From: an uncultured Eubacteriales bacterium
GTDB taxonomy: Bacteria; Bacillota; Clostridia; Oscillospirales; Oscillospiraceae
Length of the DNA: 64,000 nucleotides
Reading direction: 5' to 3'
NCBI GenBank assembly: GCA_900544295.1
Contig: UQUO01000006.1
Coordinates: 1-64,000 of the forward strand
Positions 1 to 8,324 of the stretch are shown here, in pieces; position 1 is the stretch's first letter, and every line of letters starts with the position of its first letter. The notes below the pieces were generated by a model, which was not told where the DNA came from, searched no databases, and saw only the letters and a list, made by a program, of their open reading frames with translations. Both the position numbers and the translations under genes were made by a program.

Positions 1-368
1 TTTTGTAAAAAAGCGGGGCAAAAAACTTTTAAACGCCAGTCTACATCCAGCCCAAGCCCCTCGCCCTTGGGGCGAGTGATCCAATCCGTCCGCGAAGCGG
101 ACACCTTAGCGGCCGAGTGGCAGCTCCCACGCGAGTGGGAGAGGCGGGTGGGCCCCGAAACCTCACGGGGGCGCCACCACCCCAAAAGCGCTTTTCTTTG
201 GGCAAGACCAAAGAAATGGGGTGGAAACAGCAGCACAACCTAAAGTCCAGCAGAACAAAACGGCGAGTTCCTCCCCGCCAAACCCCACAACTCCGTGTTG
301 ACAAAGGCGCGCGGCTGTGGTGTAATATGTATGAGGAGCGGCACATTTTTCCGGCGGGCGCGCCGGGT
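1..368. other. Non-coding stretch at window start with dispersed repeat
   Basis: I see no convincing gene here. It holds a short GC-rich hairpin near 58-85 (CTCGCCC / GGGCGAG) and, at 180-225, one copy of a 46-bp sequence that recurs at 23646-23691. A second shared block (gtgggagaggcggg-type) lies just upstream of the repeat in both places. Any reading frame through this part overlaps the repeat and has no visible homology. Confidence 0.6.
180..225 (+). repeat. 46-bp dispersed intergenic repeat, copy A
   Basis: Copy A runs from CCCCAAAAGCGC to GGGGTGGA and matches 23646-23691 at 45 of 46 positions. Internally it pairs CTTTGG with CCAAAG around GCAAGA, so it can form a hairpin. Both copies sit in intergenic DNA and both are preceded by a similar purine-rich block. 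It looks like a family of dispersed intergenic repeats; its copy number in the genome cannot be judged from here. Confidence 0.8.
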
Positions 369-596
369 ATGCGGGGTGATAGCTTGAAGAACACCTGCCT
401 TGTCCTGAGCCTCTGCTTTGCGGTGTCCGGCCTTATCCAGACCGTCACCGCGCTGTGCCTGTATTTAGCGGGAGGCGCCCCTATCTCCCTCCTGGTGACA
501 TCCATCATCGGCGGCAGCTTCCTCTTCGCCGCCCTCGTCCTGTTCATCTCAGGACGCTGCCAGCTGAGGCGCAAGAGAGACGAGTTTTCCTTATGA
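369..596 (+). CDS. Small putative two-helix membrane protein
   Basis: A 75-residue frame with two hydrophobic segments (about residues 7-30 and 38-60) ending in a basic tail (RRKRDE). It is convergent with the alcohol dehydrogenase and stops just before a hairpin at 621-649. I cannot assign a family. The start is uncertain: ATG at 369 lacks a clear Shine-Dalgarno, and ATG at 327 or TTG at 384 are in frame. The hydrophobic pattern and position favour a real gene, but support is modest. Confidence 0.4.
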   Translation: MRGDSLKNTCLVLSLCFAVSGLIQTVTALCLYLAGGAPISLLVTSIIGGSFLFAALVLFISGRCQLRRKRDEFSL

Positions 597-610
597 GCCG
601 CGCGCATCTG

Positions 611-650
611 CGCGCAAAAAACAGGCGGCCCCATCTCGGGGCCGCCTGTT
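611..650 (-). terminator. Rho-independent terminator after the Fe-alcohol dehydrogenase
   Basis: Perfect 12-bp stem (ACAGGCGGCCCC / GGGGCCGCCTGT, 621-649) with a 5-nt loop. Read on the minus strand it is followed by a run of T, which fits the alcohol dehydrogenase transcript ending here. Confidence 0.85.
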
Positions 651-663
651 GCTGCTTTTACGC

Positions 664-1809
664 TCACATGAGGCTGCGATAGAGCGCCTCGATCTCGGCG
701 ACGCTGGTGTCGCGCGGGTTGCCGGGGCAGCAGGCGTCCGCAAAGGCGCTCTCGGACAGGAAGGCCACGTCCTCCTCCTTCAGGATGCCCTTCAGGTCGG
801 CCGGGATGCCCACGTCCGCGGACAGCTGCTTCACCGCCGCCACGGTGGCGTCCGCCGCGGCCTCGTCGCTCATCGCGTCGATGCCCTCGACTCCCATCGC
901 CTTGCCTATCGCACGGTAGCGCGCGCCCGCCGCGGGCTTGTTGTACTCCAGCCCCGTCGGCAGGATGATGGCGCAGGCCACGCCGTGCGGCGTGTCATAC
1001 AGCGCGCTCAGGCCGTGGGCCATGGAGTGTACTATGCCCAGACCCACGTTCGAAAAGCCCATGCCCGCGATATACTGGCCCAGGGCCATGCCCTCGCGGC
1101 CGTCCGGGTCGTCCTTCACCGCGGCGCGCAGGCTGGCGGAGATGAGCCGGATGGCCTCAAGATGGAACATGTCCGAAATGGCGCAGGCGCCCTTCGTGAT
1201 GTAGCCCTCGATGGCGTGGGTCAGCGCGTCCATGCCCGTCGCCGCCGTCAGCGCGGGCGGCATCGAGGCCATCATGTCCGGGTCAACCACCGCGACCTCG
1301 GGGATGTCGTTCGTGTCCACGCAGACGAACTTGCGCTTTTTCTCCACGTCGGTGATGACGTAGTTTATCGTGACCTCCGCGGCGGTGCCGGCGGTCGTCG
1401 GGACCGCTATCGTGAAAACCGCGTGCTGCTTCGTCGGCGCCACGCCCTCAAGGGAGCGCACGTCCGCGAACTCGGGGTTGTTTATGATGATGCCGATGGC
1501 CTTCGCCGTGTCCATGACCGAGCCGCCGCCCACGGCCACGATGCAGTCCGCGCCCGAGGCCTTGAAGGCCGCGACGCCGCTCTGGACGTTCTCAATGGTC
1601 GGGTTCGGCTTGATGTCGCTGAAGACCTCGTAGGGGATGCCCGCCGCGTCGAGCAGGGCCGCGACCTTCGCGCTGCCGCGCTTTAGGCCGCTGGAGCCGA
1701 CGGTGAGGAAGACCTTCTTATAGCCCCGGCCCTGGAGCTCCGGGACGATGTTCTCGATGGCCCCGTGGCCGTGATAGGATATGGTGTTGAGTACGATGCG
1801 GTTTGCCAT
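664..1809 (-). CDS. fucO: Iron-dependent alcohol dehydrogenase, lactaldehyde reductase (FucO) type
   Basis: 381-aa group III alcohol dehydrogenase, close to the E. coli FucO length of 382. It keeps stretches I recognise from FucO: NNPEFADVRSLEG, PTTAGTAAEVTINYVITD and GMDALTHAIEGYIT. FucO reduces L-lactaldehyde to 1,2-propanediol with NADH in fermentative fucose or rhamnose breakdown, in the cytoplasm. The GGGSVMD motif (94-100) binds NAD and the metal ligands appear to be D194, H198, H261 and H275. It is monocistronic, with its own terminator. A GGGAG-type RBS precedes ATG 1809. No fucose or rhamnose genes are adjacent, so the substrate may be another short aldehyde. Confidence 0.88.
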   Translation of the reverse strand: MANRIVLNTISYHGHGAIENIVPELQGRGYKKVFLTVGSSGLKRGSAKVAALLDAAGIPYEVFSDIKPNPTIENVQSGVAAFKASGADCIVAVGGGSVMDTAKAIGIIINNPEFADVRSLEGVAPTKQHAVFTIAVPTTAGTAAEVTINYVITDVEKKRKFVCVDTNDIPEVAVVDPDMMASMPPALTAATGMDALTHAIEGYITKGACAISDMFHLEAIRLISASLRAAVKDDPDGREGMALGQYIAGMGFSNVGLGIVHSMAHGLSALYDTPHGVACAIILPTGLEYNKPAAGARYRAIGKAMGVEGIDAMSDEAAADATVAAVKQLSADVGIPADLKGILKEEDVAFLSESAFADACCPGNPRDTSVAEIEALYRSLM

Positions 1810-1991
1810 AGCGCATTTCTCCCTTTGATGTTCGATTTTCGGAAATCAGTTGCATTGTTAATCCTTTAACGGGTATATATTAGTCTCTGCAAGGGGCGAT
1901 GTCAAGGGCTTTGCGGCAATTTTTCGCCCGCCTTCCTCAGCTTGACTTCGGGTGGGGAAGAGGTTATCATTCTCGAAAAGGAGGAGTTTGG
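1810..1991. promoter_or_regulatory. Divergent promoter region, fucO and lipoprotein gene
   Basis: This 182-bp AT-richer gap separates two divergent genes. It contains two short inverted repeats, GATTT-tcgg-AAATC and GTTAA-tcct-TTAAC, upstream of the dehydrogenase, which are possible operator sites. No strong -35/-10 pair stands out. Confidence 0.4.
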
Positions 1992-2789
1992 ATGAAGACG
2001 AAATACAATCTCGCGGCGCTCGTCCTGGCGGCGCTGCTCCTTGTTCTGGGCGGCTGCGGCGCGGAGGAGCCCCCGGCGGCGGACTACGGCTCCGGCGGCG
2101 CGGGGCAGGCCTCGGATGCCGGGCAGGCCTCGGGTTCGGGGCAGGCTGAGGATGTGGGGGAGACCTCCGGGCCCCCGGCGGTGCCGGACCCCATACGCGC
2201 GCTCGACGGCGCGCAGCGGGATTTTGAGAGCGGCGTGGAGCTGGAGGTCTCGGGCGAGGTCTTCGTATTCGACAGGCACGTCTACGATTTCCAGGCCCCC
2301 GAGAGCCTGACGGACAGCTCGGATTTCCTCACCTACAAGCTGCTCTGCCAGGGCGCGGGCCTGGGGCTTGAGAGCATGTACCAGGATGGGACCTACCGTG
2401 AGTATGCCCTCGTTTGGGAGGACTATGTGCTCGGCTACCTGACGACGGATGTGGGCTGCTGGACGCTCTACATCCCCGGCAGCCTGGAGCTGGACGACAG
2501 CCCGTCCGGGTCCGGAGAAAGCTCCGGCGGCTCCGGCGGCATTTCCGGCGGATTCCAGAACGACTCCTTCGGCATCGTGGTGGAGCCGGGCGAGCAGGTC
2601 CCGGATTCCGTACCGCAGGAGTACCGCTGCGAATCCTGCGGCGGCAGCGGGGACTGCGCGGCCTGCGGCGGCGACGGCTGGGCCGACAACATCTACTACG
2701 GCGAGCACGACGCCTTCGAGTGCGGCGTCTGCGACGGCAGCGGCGACTGCCCCGTCTGCGAGGGCGAGGGCGTCTGGATAATAGGCTGA
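1992..2789 (+). CDS. Lipoprotein with DnaJ-like CxxCxGxG zinc-binding motifs
   Basis: 265-aa secreted lipoprotein of unknown function. The signal peptide ends in a lipobox (LGGC, Cys22) and is followed by a low-complexity Gly/Ser/Ala/Gln linker (about 30-60), so it should be anchored on the outer face of the membrane. The last 50 residues hold two copies of CxxCxGxGxCxxCxGxG, the zinc-finger pattern of DnaJ, without any J domain. A Gly/Ser-rich spacer precedes them. Start ATG 1992 has a good AAAGGAGGAG RBS. The gene is monocistronic between divergent fucO and a shared terminator. A redox or metal-binding role is possible but unproven. Confidence 0.75.
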   Translation: MKTKYNLAALVLAALLLVLGGCGAEEPPAADYGSGGAGQASDAGQASGSGQAEDVGETSGPPAVPDPIRALDGAQRDFESGVELEVSGEVFVFDRHVYDFQAPESLTDSSDFLTYKLLCQGAGLGLESMYQDGTYREYALVWEDYVLGYLTTDVGCWTLYIPGSLELDDSPSGSGESSGGSGGISGGFQNDSFGIVVEPGEQVPDSVPQEYRCESCGGSGDCAACGGDGWADNIYYGEHDAFECGVCDGSGDCPVCEGEGVWIIG

Positions 2790-2797
2790 GGCGCGCG

Positions 2798-2833
2798 AAA
2801 GCCCCGCCCCCGTGAAGGGGCGGGGCTTTTTTT
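2798..2833. terminator. Bidirectional terminator between lipoprotein gene and dppF
   Basis: Stem AAAGCCCCGCCCC / GGGGCGGGGCTTT with a short CGTGAA-type loop and a T-run on the plus side and A-run on the other. It lies between convergent genes and can serve both. Confidence 0.9.
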
Positions 2834-2853
2834 GCGTTTTCGCCCGCGGCGGT

Positions 2854-3804
2854 TCAGCCGGCGAGGCGGCAGGCGGCGCGGTGGGTGGGGGAGAGCTCGC
2901 GCAGGGGCACCTCGCCGCGGCAGGCCTCCGTCGCGTGGGGGCAGCGCGGGGCGAAGCGGCAGCCCGGCGGCGGGTTCACGGGGGAGCTCACCTCCCCGCG
3001 CAGCAGCTGCGGCGGGCGGCCCCGGCGGCTCAGATCCGTTGTCGGGATGGCCGAGAGCAGCGCCTGCGTATAGGGGTGCAGGGGATGGCTGAAAAGCTCA
3101 GTCTTTTCCGCCTGCTCCACTATGCGGCCCATATACATGACGGCGATCTCGTCGCTTATATGCCGCACGACGGCCAGATCGTGGGTTATGAACATATAGG
3201 CCAGGCCCCGCTGCTCCTGCAGATCCATAAGCAGGTTCAGGATCTGAGCCTGGATGGACACGTCCAGGGCCGAGACGGGCTCGTCGCAGACGACGAATTT
3301 CGGCTCCGTCACCATGGCCCGGGCGAGGCCAACGCGCTGGCGGCGGCCGCCGTCCAGCTCGTGCGGATAGCTGTCCGCATACTCCGCGGGCAGGCCGCAG
3401 AGCTCCATCGTGTCCAGCACGCGCTCCCGCGCCTGCGCCCGGGGCAGGCCCCGGCAGATCTCGCGCAGCGGCTCCGCCACAAGGTCGAAGACCGTCATCC
3501 TCGGGTCCAGGGAGCTGTAGGGGTCCTGGAACACCATCTGCATGTCCCGGCGCGCTGAGCGCAGCTGCCTGCGGCCGAGGGCGCTGATGTCCTCGCCCCG
3601 GAAGAGCACCTGGCCGGCGCTGGGCTTCTCCAGGCGCAGCACCGTCCGGCCCAGGGTGCTCTTGCCGCAGCCGGATTCCCCGACCACGCCCAGGGTGCGG
3701 CCCGCGCCCAGCGCCAGGTCCACGTCCTCGACGGCGTGCAGCAGGCCGCCGGCGGTCTTGAAAAACTTGCTCAGGCCCCTTGTCTCCAGCAGAACTTCCG
3801 CCAT
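2854..3804 (-). CDS. dppF: Oligopeptide/dipeptide ABC transporter ATP-binding protein (DppF-like)
   Basis: 316-aa ATPase, one of the pair powering peptide (or nickel) uptake. It shows Walker A GESGCGKST, the Q-loop FQDPYSSLDPRMT, Walker B VVCDEPVSALDVS and the C-terminal oligopeptide-family Cys-rich segment (PPGCRFAPRCPHA), which matches DppF/OppF length and order. The ABC signature reads LDGGRRQRV rather than LSGGQRQRV, which is unusual at the ATP-contacting Ser and Gln. It is last in a five-gene operon, 3 nt after dppD, and ends at a strong terminator. Confidence 0.9.
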   Translation of the reverse strand: MAEVLLETRGLSKFFKTAGGLLHAVEDVDLALGAGRTLGVVGESGCGKSTLGRTVLRLEKPSAGQVLFRGEDISALGRRQLRSARRDMQMVFQDPYSSLDPRMTVFDLVAEPLREICRGLPRAQARERVLDTMELCGLPAEYADSYPHELDGGRRQRVGLARAMVTEPKFVVCDEPVSALDVSIQAQILNLLMDLQEQRGLAYMFITHDLAVVRHISDEIAVMYMGRIVEQAEKTELFSHPLHPYTQALLSAIPTTDLSRRGRPPQLLRGEVSSPVNPPPGCRFAPRCPHATEACRGEVPLRELSPTHRAACRLAG

Positions 3805-3807
3805 GCT

Positions 3808-4791
3808 TCAGCCCTCCTTCCAGCGGTGGTGGCAGGCGATGAGATGCCCGTCCCGCTCCCGCGGCGCCGGCGCGCAGCGGCGGCAGAGCTCCGTACACTC
3901 CGGGCAGCGCTCCGCAAAGGCGCAGCCGGGCGGCAGGCGCGTCGGCTCCGGCATGTGGCCGGGGATGGGTTCGAGCCTCGGCTTCAGCTCGCCCAGATCC
4001 GGGGCGCAGCGCAGCAGGCCCCGGGTATAGGGGTGGTTCTCCCCGCCGCCGAACACCTGCTCCACCCGGCCCAGCTCCACGATGCGTCCCGCGTACATGA
4101 CCGCCACGCGGTCGCAGAAGCCCGCGACGACGCCCAGATCGTGGCTTATGAGCAGCACCGTCGTGCCCAGCTCCTCCTGCAGGCGGCGCATCATGTCCAG
4201 GATCTGCGCCTGGATGGTGACGTCCAGCGCCGTCGTCGGCTCGTCCGCCAGCAGCAGCTCCGGCTCGGCTATGAGCGCCATGGCGATGACCACGCGCTGC
4301 TTCATGCCGCCCGAGAACTGGTATGGGTAGTCCCCCGCGCGCGAGGCCGGGATGCCGACCATGTTCAGCACCCTGTCCACCCGCCCGCGCCGCTCCTCCC
4401 GGCCCATGGCGGGAAAGTGCAGCTTCAGCACCTCGCCTATCTGCTCGCCCACCGTCTGGACGGGGTTCAGGCTCGTCATCGGGTCCTGGAATATCATCGA
4501 GACGCGCCGGCCGCGCAGGCCCAGCATATACGCCTCGCCCTGCTCCAGCAGCTCGTCCCCGCTGAAGACTATGCTCCCGCCCGTTATTTCGCCCACGCGC
4601 TCGGGCAGCAGGCCCAGGATGGAGAGCGCCAGCGTCGTCTTGCCCGCGCCCGTCTCCCCGACAAGGCCCAGCTTCTCGCCGCGCGCCGCGTCGAGGTCGA
4701 GGCCGTTAAGCGCGCAGACGTACTCATCCCCGCGCCTGTACCTGACGCGGAGGTCCTTCACCTCAAGCAGCTTTTTTCCGGCAGTTTCCAT
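3808..4791 (-). CDS. dppD: Oligopeptide/dipeptide ABC transporter ATP-binding protein (DppD-like)
   Basis: 327-aa partner ATPase. Walker A is GETGAGKTT, the Q-loop region is [13 protein letters not shown], the signature is FSGGMKQRV and Walker B is [13 protein letters not shown], all typical of DppD. The C-terminus carries the family Cys cluster ([13 protein letters not shown]) that binds an Fe-S cluster in some homologues. I chose ATG 4791 because GAGGTGG lies 5 nt upstream; a GTG nine bases earlier is also in frame. It begins about 10 nt after dppC and sits 3 nt before dppF, so translation is probably coupled. Confidence 0.9.
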   Translation of the reverse strand: METAGKKLLEVKDLRVRYRRGDEYVCALNGLDLDAARGEKLGLVGETGAGKTTLALSILGLLPERVGEITGGSIVFSGDELLEQGEAYMLGLRGRRVSMIFQDPMTSLNPVQTVGEQIGEVLKLHFPAMGREERRGRVDRVLNMVGIPASRAGDYPYQFSGGMKQRVVIAMALIAEPELLLADEPTTALDVTIQAQILDMMRRLQEELGTTVLLISHDLGVVAGFCDRVAVMYAGRIVELGRVEQVFGGGENHPYTRGLLRCAPDLGELKPRLEPIPGHMPEPTRLPPGCAFAERCPECTELCRRCAPAPRERDGHLIACHHRWKEG

Positions 4792-4801
4792 GCGCGCCAC
4801 C

Positions 4802-5671
4802 TCAGCGTCCGGCGCGCGGGTCGAAGGCGTCCCTCAGCCCGTCGCCGATGAAGTTCACGGCCATGACCGCCAGGCAGATGCAGATGCCCGGCGCAAGGCC
4901 CAGATAGGGATAGTAGCGGATGTTCAGCATGTTCTCCGAGATGATGGTGCCCCACTCCGGCGTGGGCGAGGCCACGCCCAGGCCGAGGAAGCCCATGGAG
5001 GAGATGCTGAGGATGATCTGCCCCAGGGTCAGCGTCGCGGAGACGACGATGGGGCCTATGCCGTTAGGCAGGATGTGGCGCAGGATGACCTTCGCGGAGC
5101 CGCAGCCGAAGCTGCGCGCGGCCTCGATGTAGTCCAGCCCGCGCAGGGTCAGCACGGCGGAGCGCACCACCCGCGCAAAGCGCGGCACCTGGCTGACGGC
5201 CAGGGAGATGATGAGGTTTGCCAGCCCGCTGCCCAGGGCCGTGAGTATGGCCATCGCCAGGAGCACCGGGGGTATGGCCATCAGCATGTCGATAAAGCGC
5301 ATGAGCAGCGTGTCGATCCGCCCGCCGAAGTAGCCCGCCGCGCCGCCTATGACACAGCCCGCGACAAAGGCGATGGCGATGGTGGCGATGCCGCCGAAGA
5401 GCGAGATGCGCCCGCCGTAGAGGATGCGCGCGAGCAGATCCCGCCCCAGCTCATCCGTGCCGAGCGGGTGCTCCGCGCAGGGGGAGCGCAGCTTGTTGAA
5501 GACGTCCTGGTGTATCATGTCCGAATAGGACATGTAGAGCGGGGCCAGCAGGATGGCCAGGGCCATGAGCCCGAGGAGCACGACGCCCGCCATGGCGAGC
5601 CTGTTGCGCCTGAAGCGGGCGGCGGCGAGCCGCCAGCTGCCGTGGACGGAGGAGGAACCTTGTTTCTTCAT
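4802..5671 (-). CDS. dppC: Peptide ABC transporter permease (DppC-like)
   Basis: 289-aa inner-membrane permease. The N-terminal segment carries one membrane helix after a basic start (RFRRNRLAMAGVVLLGLMA). The periplasmic loop contains HPLGTDELGRDLLARILYGGR, the DppC hallmark. The EAA loop (YIEAARSFGCGSAKVILRHILPN) that docks on the ATPase is intact. About six membrane segments are visible and the length is normal. It is 15 nt downstream of dppB in the operon. Confidence 0.92.
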   Translation of the reverse strand: MKKQGSSSVHGSWRLAAARFRRNRLAMAGVVLLGLMALAILLAPLYMSYSDMIHQDVFNKLRSPCAEHPLGTDELGRDLLARILYGGRISLFGGIATIAIAFVAGCVIGGAAGYFGGRIDTLLMRFIDMLMAIPPVLLAMAILTALGSGLANLIISLAVSQVPRFARVVRSAVLTLRGLDYIEAARSFGCGSAKVILRHILPNGIGPIVVSATLTLGQIILSISSMGFLGLGVASPTPEWGTIISENMLNIRYYPYLGLAPGICICLAVMAVNFIGDGLRDAFDPRAGR

Positions 5672-5686
5672 CCGCTCACCCCCCCC

Positions 5687-6616
5687 TCAGGCCGCCAGGT
5701 CGATGCGCGGGTCCACCTTCGCGCAGATGAGGTCCACGACGAGGTTTATGAGGCCCACGATGACGGCGACGAGGATGACCGTGCCCATGACGACGGGCAC
5801 GTCCCGGCTCTTGACCGCGTTTATGAGCAGGGAGCCGAGGCCGGGGATGGTGAAGATGGTCTCCGTGACGATGGCCCCGCCCATGCAGCCGGCGAAGCTG
5901 ATGCCCACCTGGGTGATGACCGGCACGAGGCTGTTGCGCAGGGCGTGGCGGCTCAGCACCCAGGCGCGGGAGGCGCCCTTGGAGCGGGCGGTGCGGATGT
6001 AGTCCTGCCGCAGCACGTCGAGCATGCTGGTGCGGCTCATGCGTATCATGGAGGCCAGGGTGTTCGCCCCCAGCACCAGGGCGGGCAGGATGAAGTGGCT
6101 GAGACTGCCGACGCCCGTCGCCGGAAGCCAGCCCAGCGTCAGGCAGAACAGCAGCTGGCAGAGCAGCGCCAGCCAGAAGGGCGGGAAGGAGAAGAGCAGC
6201 ATCGCCAGCAGCATGAAGCCGTAGTCCAGCAGGCTGTACTGCTTCACCGCCGAGGCTATGCCCAGGGGTATGCCCAGCGCCACGGCCCAGAGCGTCGAGC
6301 AGAGGGCCAGGAAAAACGTGTCGGGCAGGCGCTGGCGGAAGCTTTCGAGCACCTCCAGCCCCGTCACCCAGGAGGTGCCGAAGTCCAGGCGCACGACGCC
6401 GAGGATGTAGTTTATATACTGCACGATGATGGGCTTGTCGAGCCCCATCTCATGCTCCAGGGCGGCCACCTGCTCCGCCGTGGCGTCCGCGCCCAGGATC
6501 TGCCGCGCGGGATTGCCCGGGGCGAGGGACATGACGAAGTAGAGGATGAGCGTCACGCCCAGGATGACCGGTATGAGCATGACAAGGCGCTTTATGGTGT
6601 ATTTTACGAGATACAT
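5687..6616 (-). CDS. dppB: Peptide ABC transporter permease (DppB-like)
   Basis: 309-aa permease that pairs with DppC to form the membrane channel. It opens with the typical MYLVKYTIKRLVMLIPVILG segment, then the LAPGNPARQILG loop, a helix with LDYGFMLLAM, and the EAA motif YIRTARSKGASRAWVLSRHALRN. About six membrane spans can be counted. The gene follows the binding-protein gene by 15 nt, with a G-rich RBS upstream. Specificity between di-/oligopeptides and nickel cannot be set from the permease. Confidence 0.92.
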   Translation of the reverse strand: MYLVKYTIKRLVMLIPVILGVTLILYFVMSLAPGNPARQILGADATAEQVAALEHEMGLDKPIIVQYINYILGVVRLDFGTSWVTGLEVLESFRQRLPDTFFLALCSTLWAVALGIPLGIASAVKQYSLLDYGFMLLAMLLFSFPPFWLALLCQLLFCLTLGWLPATGVGSLSHFILPALVLGANTLASMIRMSRTSMLDVLRQDYIRTARSKGASRAWVLSRHALRNSLVPVITQVGISFAGCMGGAIVTETIFTIPGLGSLLINAVKSRDVPVVMGTVILVAVIVGLINLVVDLICAKVDPRIDLAA

Positions 6617-6631
6617 GCCGCTTGCCCCCTC

Positions 6632-8179
6632 TCAGTCCCAGCTCCAGCGGTAGAAGTTGTAGGTGCCGAGACAGTGCGCCTCGACGCCCTGCAGGTGTGT
6701 GCTGTAGGCCACGGCGATGAGCCCGTTGTACAGCGGGACGAGGTATGCCTCCTCGGTTATGATGTTGCAGGCCTCGGCGTAGTAGGGCTCCCGCTCCTCG
6801 CCCTGGGCCTCGCGGCCCTGCACGAAGAGGGAGAAGATCTCATCCGCGCGGGGGTACTTGCAGTTTTTCGTGTAGGCGTAGCCGGGGGTGGTGTTGAAGA
6901 AGGTCGAGGCCCCGTCGGCGTCCACCATGGAGCTGAGCTGCTCGCGGATGACGGCGTCGTAATCTCCCGCCAGCTGCAGCTGGGTGTAGCTTGAGCTGTC
7001 CACCGCCGTGACCGTCGCCGCGATGCCCAGCTCTATGAGCTGGGACTGGATTATCTTCGCCACCGTCTCGCAGGCCGTGCCGCTCTGGCAGAGTATCTCG
7101 AAGCTCTCGCCCGAGCAGGAGCTCGCCGCGAGATAGTCGAGAGCCTTTTCCCTGTCGTAGGCCACGGTCTGGAGGCCCTCCGAGGGGTAGCCCGCGTAGA
7201 TGGGGCACATGTCTATGTCGAGGATGGTCGCGCAGCCGCTGTTCGCACCCTCGTTCACCTCGTCCTTGTCTATGCCGCACTGGACGGCCCGGCGGAAGTT
7301 CAGGTCCTCGCCCGGGCGCCCGCCCCAGACCGCAAGATAGAGCGTGATGCGCCCCGTCGAGTCCGCGTAGTCCCAGGTGACGTCCCCGCCCTCCTTCAGG
7401 TGGAGGCAGGAGTCGATGGGCGGGTTGCGCACGGCGTCGTAGTCGCCGTTTTCGAGGCCTATCATCTGCGTCGAGACGTTCGGCACTATGGCGATGGTGA
7501 CCTCCTTGATGGCCGGCTCGCCGCGCCAGTAGCCGTCGTTGGCGCGCAGGACGATCTTCTCGCCGTTTATGACCTCGTCGAGGGTGTAGGGGCCGGTGCC
7601 TATTGGGGCTTTGAGGTAGCCCTCGTCCCCGACTTCGTCGTAATAGGCCTTGCAGCAGATGCCGCCGAGGCGCGAGGCCACGCCGTAGAGGAAGCCCGCG
7701 TAGGGCGCCGTGAGGCAGATGTTCACCGTGTAGTCGTCCACGATCTCGCAGCGCTCGTAGTTCACGAAGAGTCCCGCGCCCAGGGGGCCGGCGGCGCCCT
7801 TGTCATAGGTGAACTTCACGTCCTCGGCCGTCATCTCCAGGCCGTTGTGGAACTTGACGCCCCGGCGCAGGTGGAAGGTGTAGCACAGCCCGTCCTCGGA
7901 GATCTCCCAGCTCTCGGCGAGGCCGGGGGAGATGCTCCCGTCCGGCTCCAGAAAGGTGAGGCAGTCGTAGACGTTTGAGAGCACCAGGTTGTCGTCCCCG
8001 GCGCAGCCCTCCTCCGAGAGCGCGTAAAAGCGCAGCGGCTCGCCCGAGGTGGCGAGCACGACGGAGGTCTCTCCCCCGTCCAGGCCGCGGCGCTCCTCCT
8101 GGCCCGAAGCGCAGCCGGAAAGGGCCAGCAGCACGGCGGCCAGAGCGAGCGCCGCCGCCCGGCGCAGACGTTTCCTCAT
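6632..8179 (-). CDS. dppA: Peptide-binding lipoprotein, SBP family 5 (DppA/OppA-like)
   Basis: 515-aa extracytoplasmic solute-binding lipoprotein that delivers ligand to DppBC. The signal peptide is basic then hydrophobic and ends in the lipobox LSGC (Cys23). The family-5 pattern is present: LAESWEISEDGLCYTFHLRRGVKFHNG, then TAEDVKFTYD and a GTGPYTL loop. ATG 8179 was preferred because the GGGAGGG RBS abuts the ATG six bases upstream but is correctly spaced for this one. First gene of the operon; its promoter overlaps an inverted repeat at 8230-8249. Confidence 0.92.
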   Translation of the reverse strand: MRKRLRRAAALALAAVLLALSGCASGQEERRGLDGGETSVVLATSGEPLRFYALSEEGCAGDDNLVLSNVYDCLTFLEPDGSISPGLAESWEISEDGLCYTFHLRRGVKFHNGLEMTAEDVKFTYDKGAAGPLGAGLFVNYERCEIVDDYTVNICLTAPYAGFLYGVASRLGGICCKAYYDEVGDEGYLKAPIGTGPYTLDEVINGEKIVLRANDGYWRGEPAIKEVTIAIVPNVSTQMIGLENGDYDAVRNPPIDSCLHLKEGGDVTWDYADSTGRITLYLAVWGGRPGEDLNFRRAVQCGIDKDEVNEGANSGCATILDIDMCPIYAGYPSEGLQTVAYDREKALDYLAASSCSGESFEILCQSGTACETVAKIIQSQLIELGIAATVTAVDSSSYTQLQLAGDYDAVIREQLSSMVDADGASTFFNTTPGYAYTKNCKYPRADEIFSLFVQGREAQGEEREPYYAEACNIITEEAYLVPLYNGLIAVAYSTHLQGVEAHCLGTYNFYRWSWD

Positions 8180-8229
8180 GAGCATCCCTCCCGAAAGTCC
8201 GCCGGTCGGCGGCGGAGCGTATGTTTCAA

Positions 8230-8272
8230 TACATTTGTCTTAAAATGTACATTATTCCAGCTTCCCTGTCAA
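8230..8272 (-). promoter_or_regulatory. Candidate dpp operon promoter with overlapping operator
   Basis: On the minus strand TTGACA (8267-8272) is followed after 17 nt by TACATT (8244-8249). A perfect 7-bp inverted repeat, TACATTT / AAATGTA (8230-8236 and 8243-8249), covers the -10 element, as expected of a repressor site. No regulator gene for it is next door. Confidence 0.6.
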
Positions 8273-8288
8273 CAAAGCCGGCCGCACA

Positions 8289-8324
8289 AAGAAGGCGGGG
8301 CGCACGAGGGCGCCCCGCCTTCTT
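8289..8324 (-). terminator. Terminator after the P-loop NTPase gene
   Basis: Fourteen-bp GC-rich stem AAGAAGGCGGGGCG / CGCCCCGCCTTCTT starting at the stop codon of the NTPase gene, followed on the minus strand by a short T-rich stretch. Confidence 0.75.

Noticed and set aside
4352..6994. 880-codon open frame on the plus strand opposite the dpp operon
   Set aside because: It is antisense to dppA-dppD genes with clear motifs, is rich in His/Arg/Gln/Ala repeats typical of GC-rich shadows, and has no RBS or homology.
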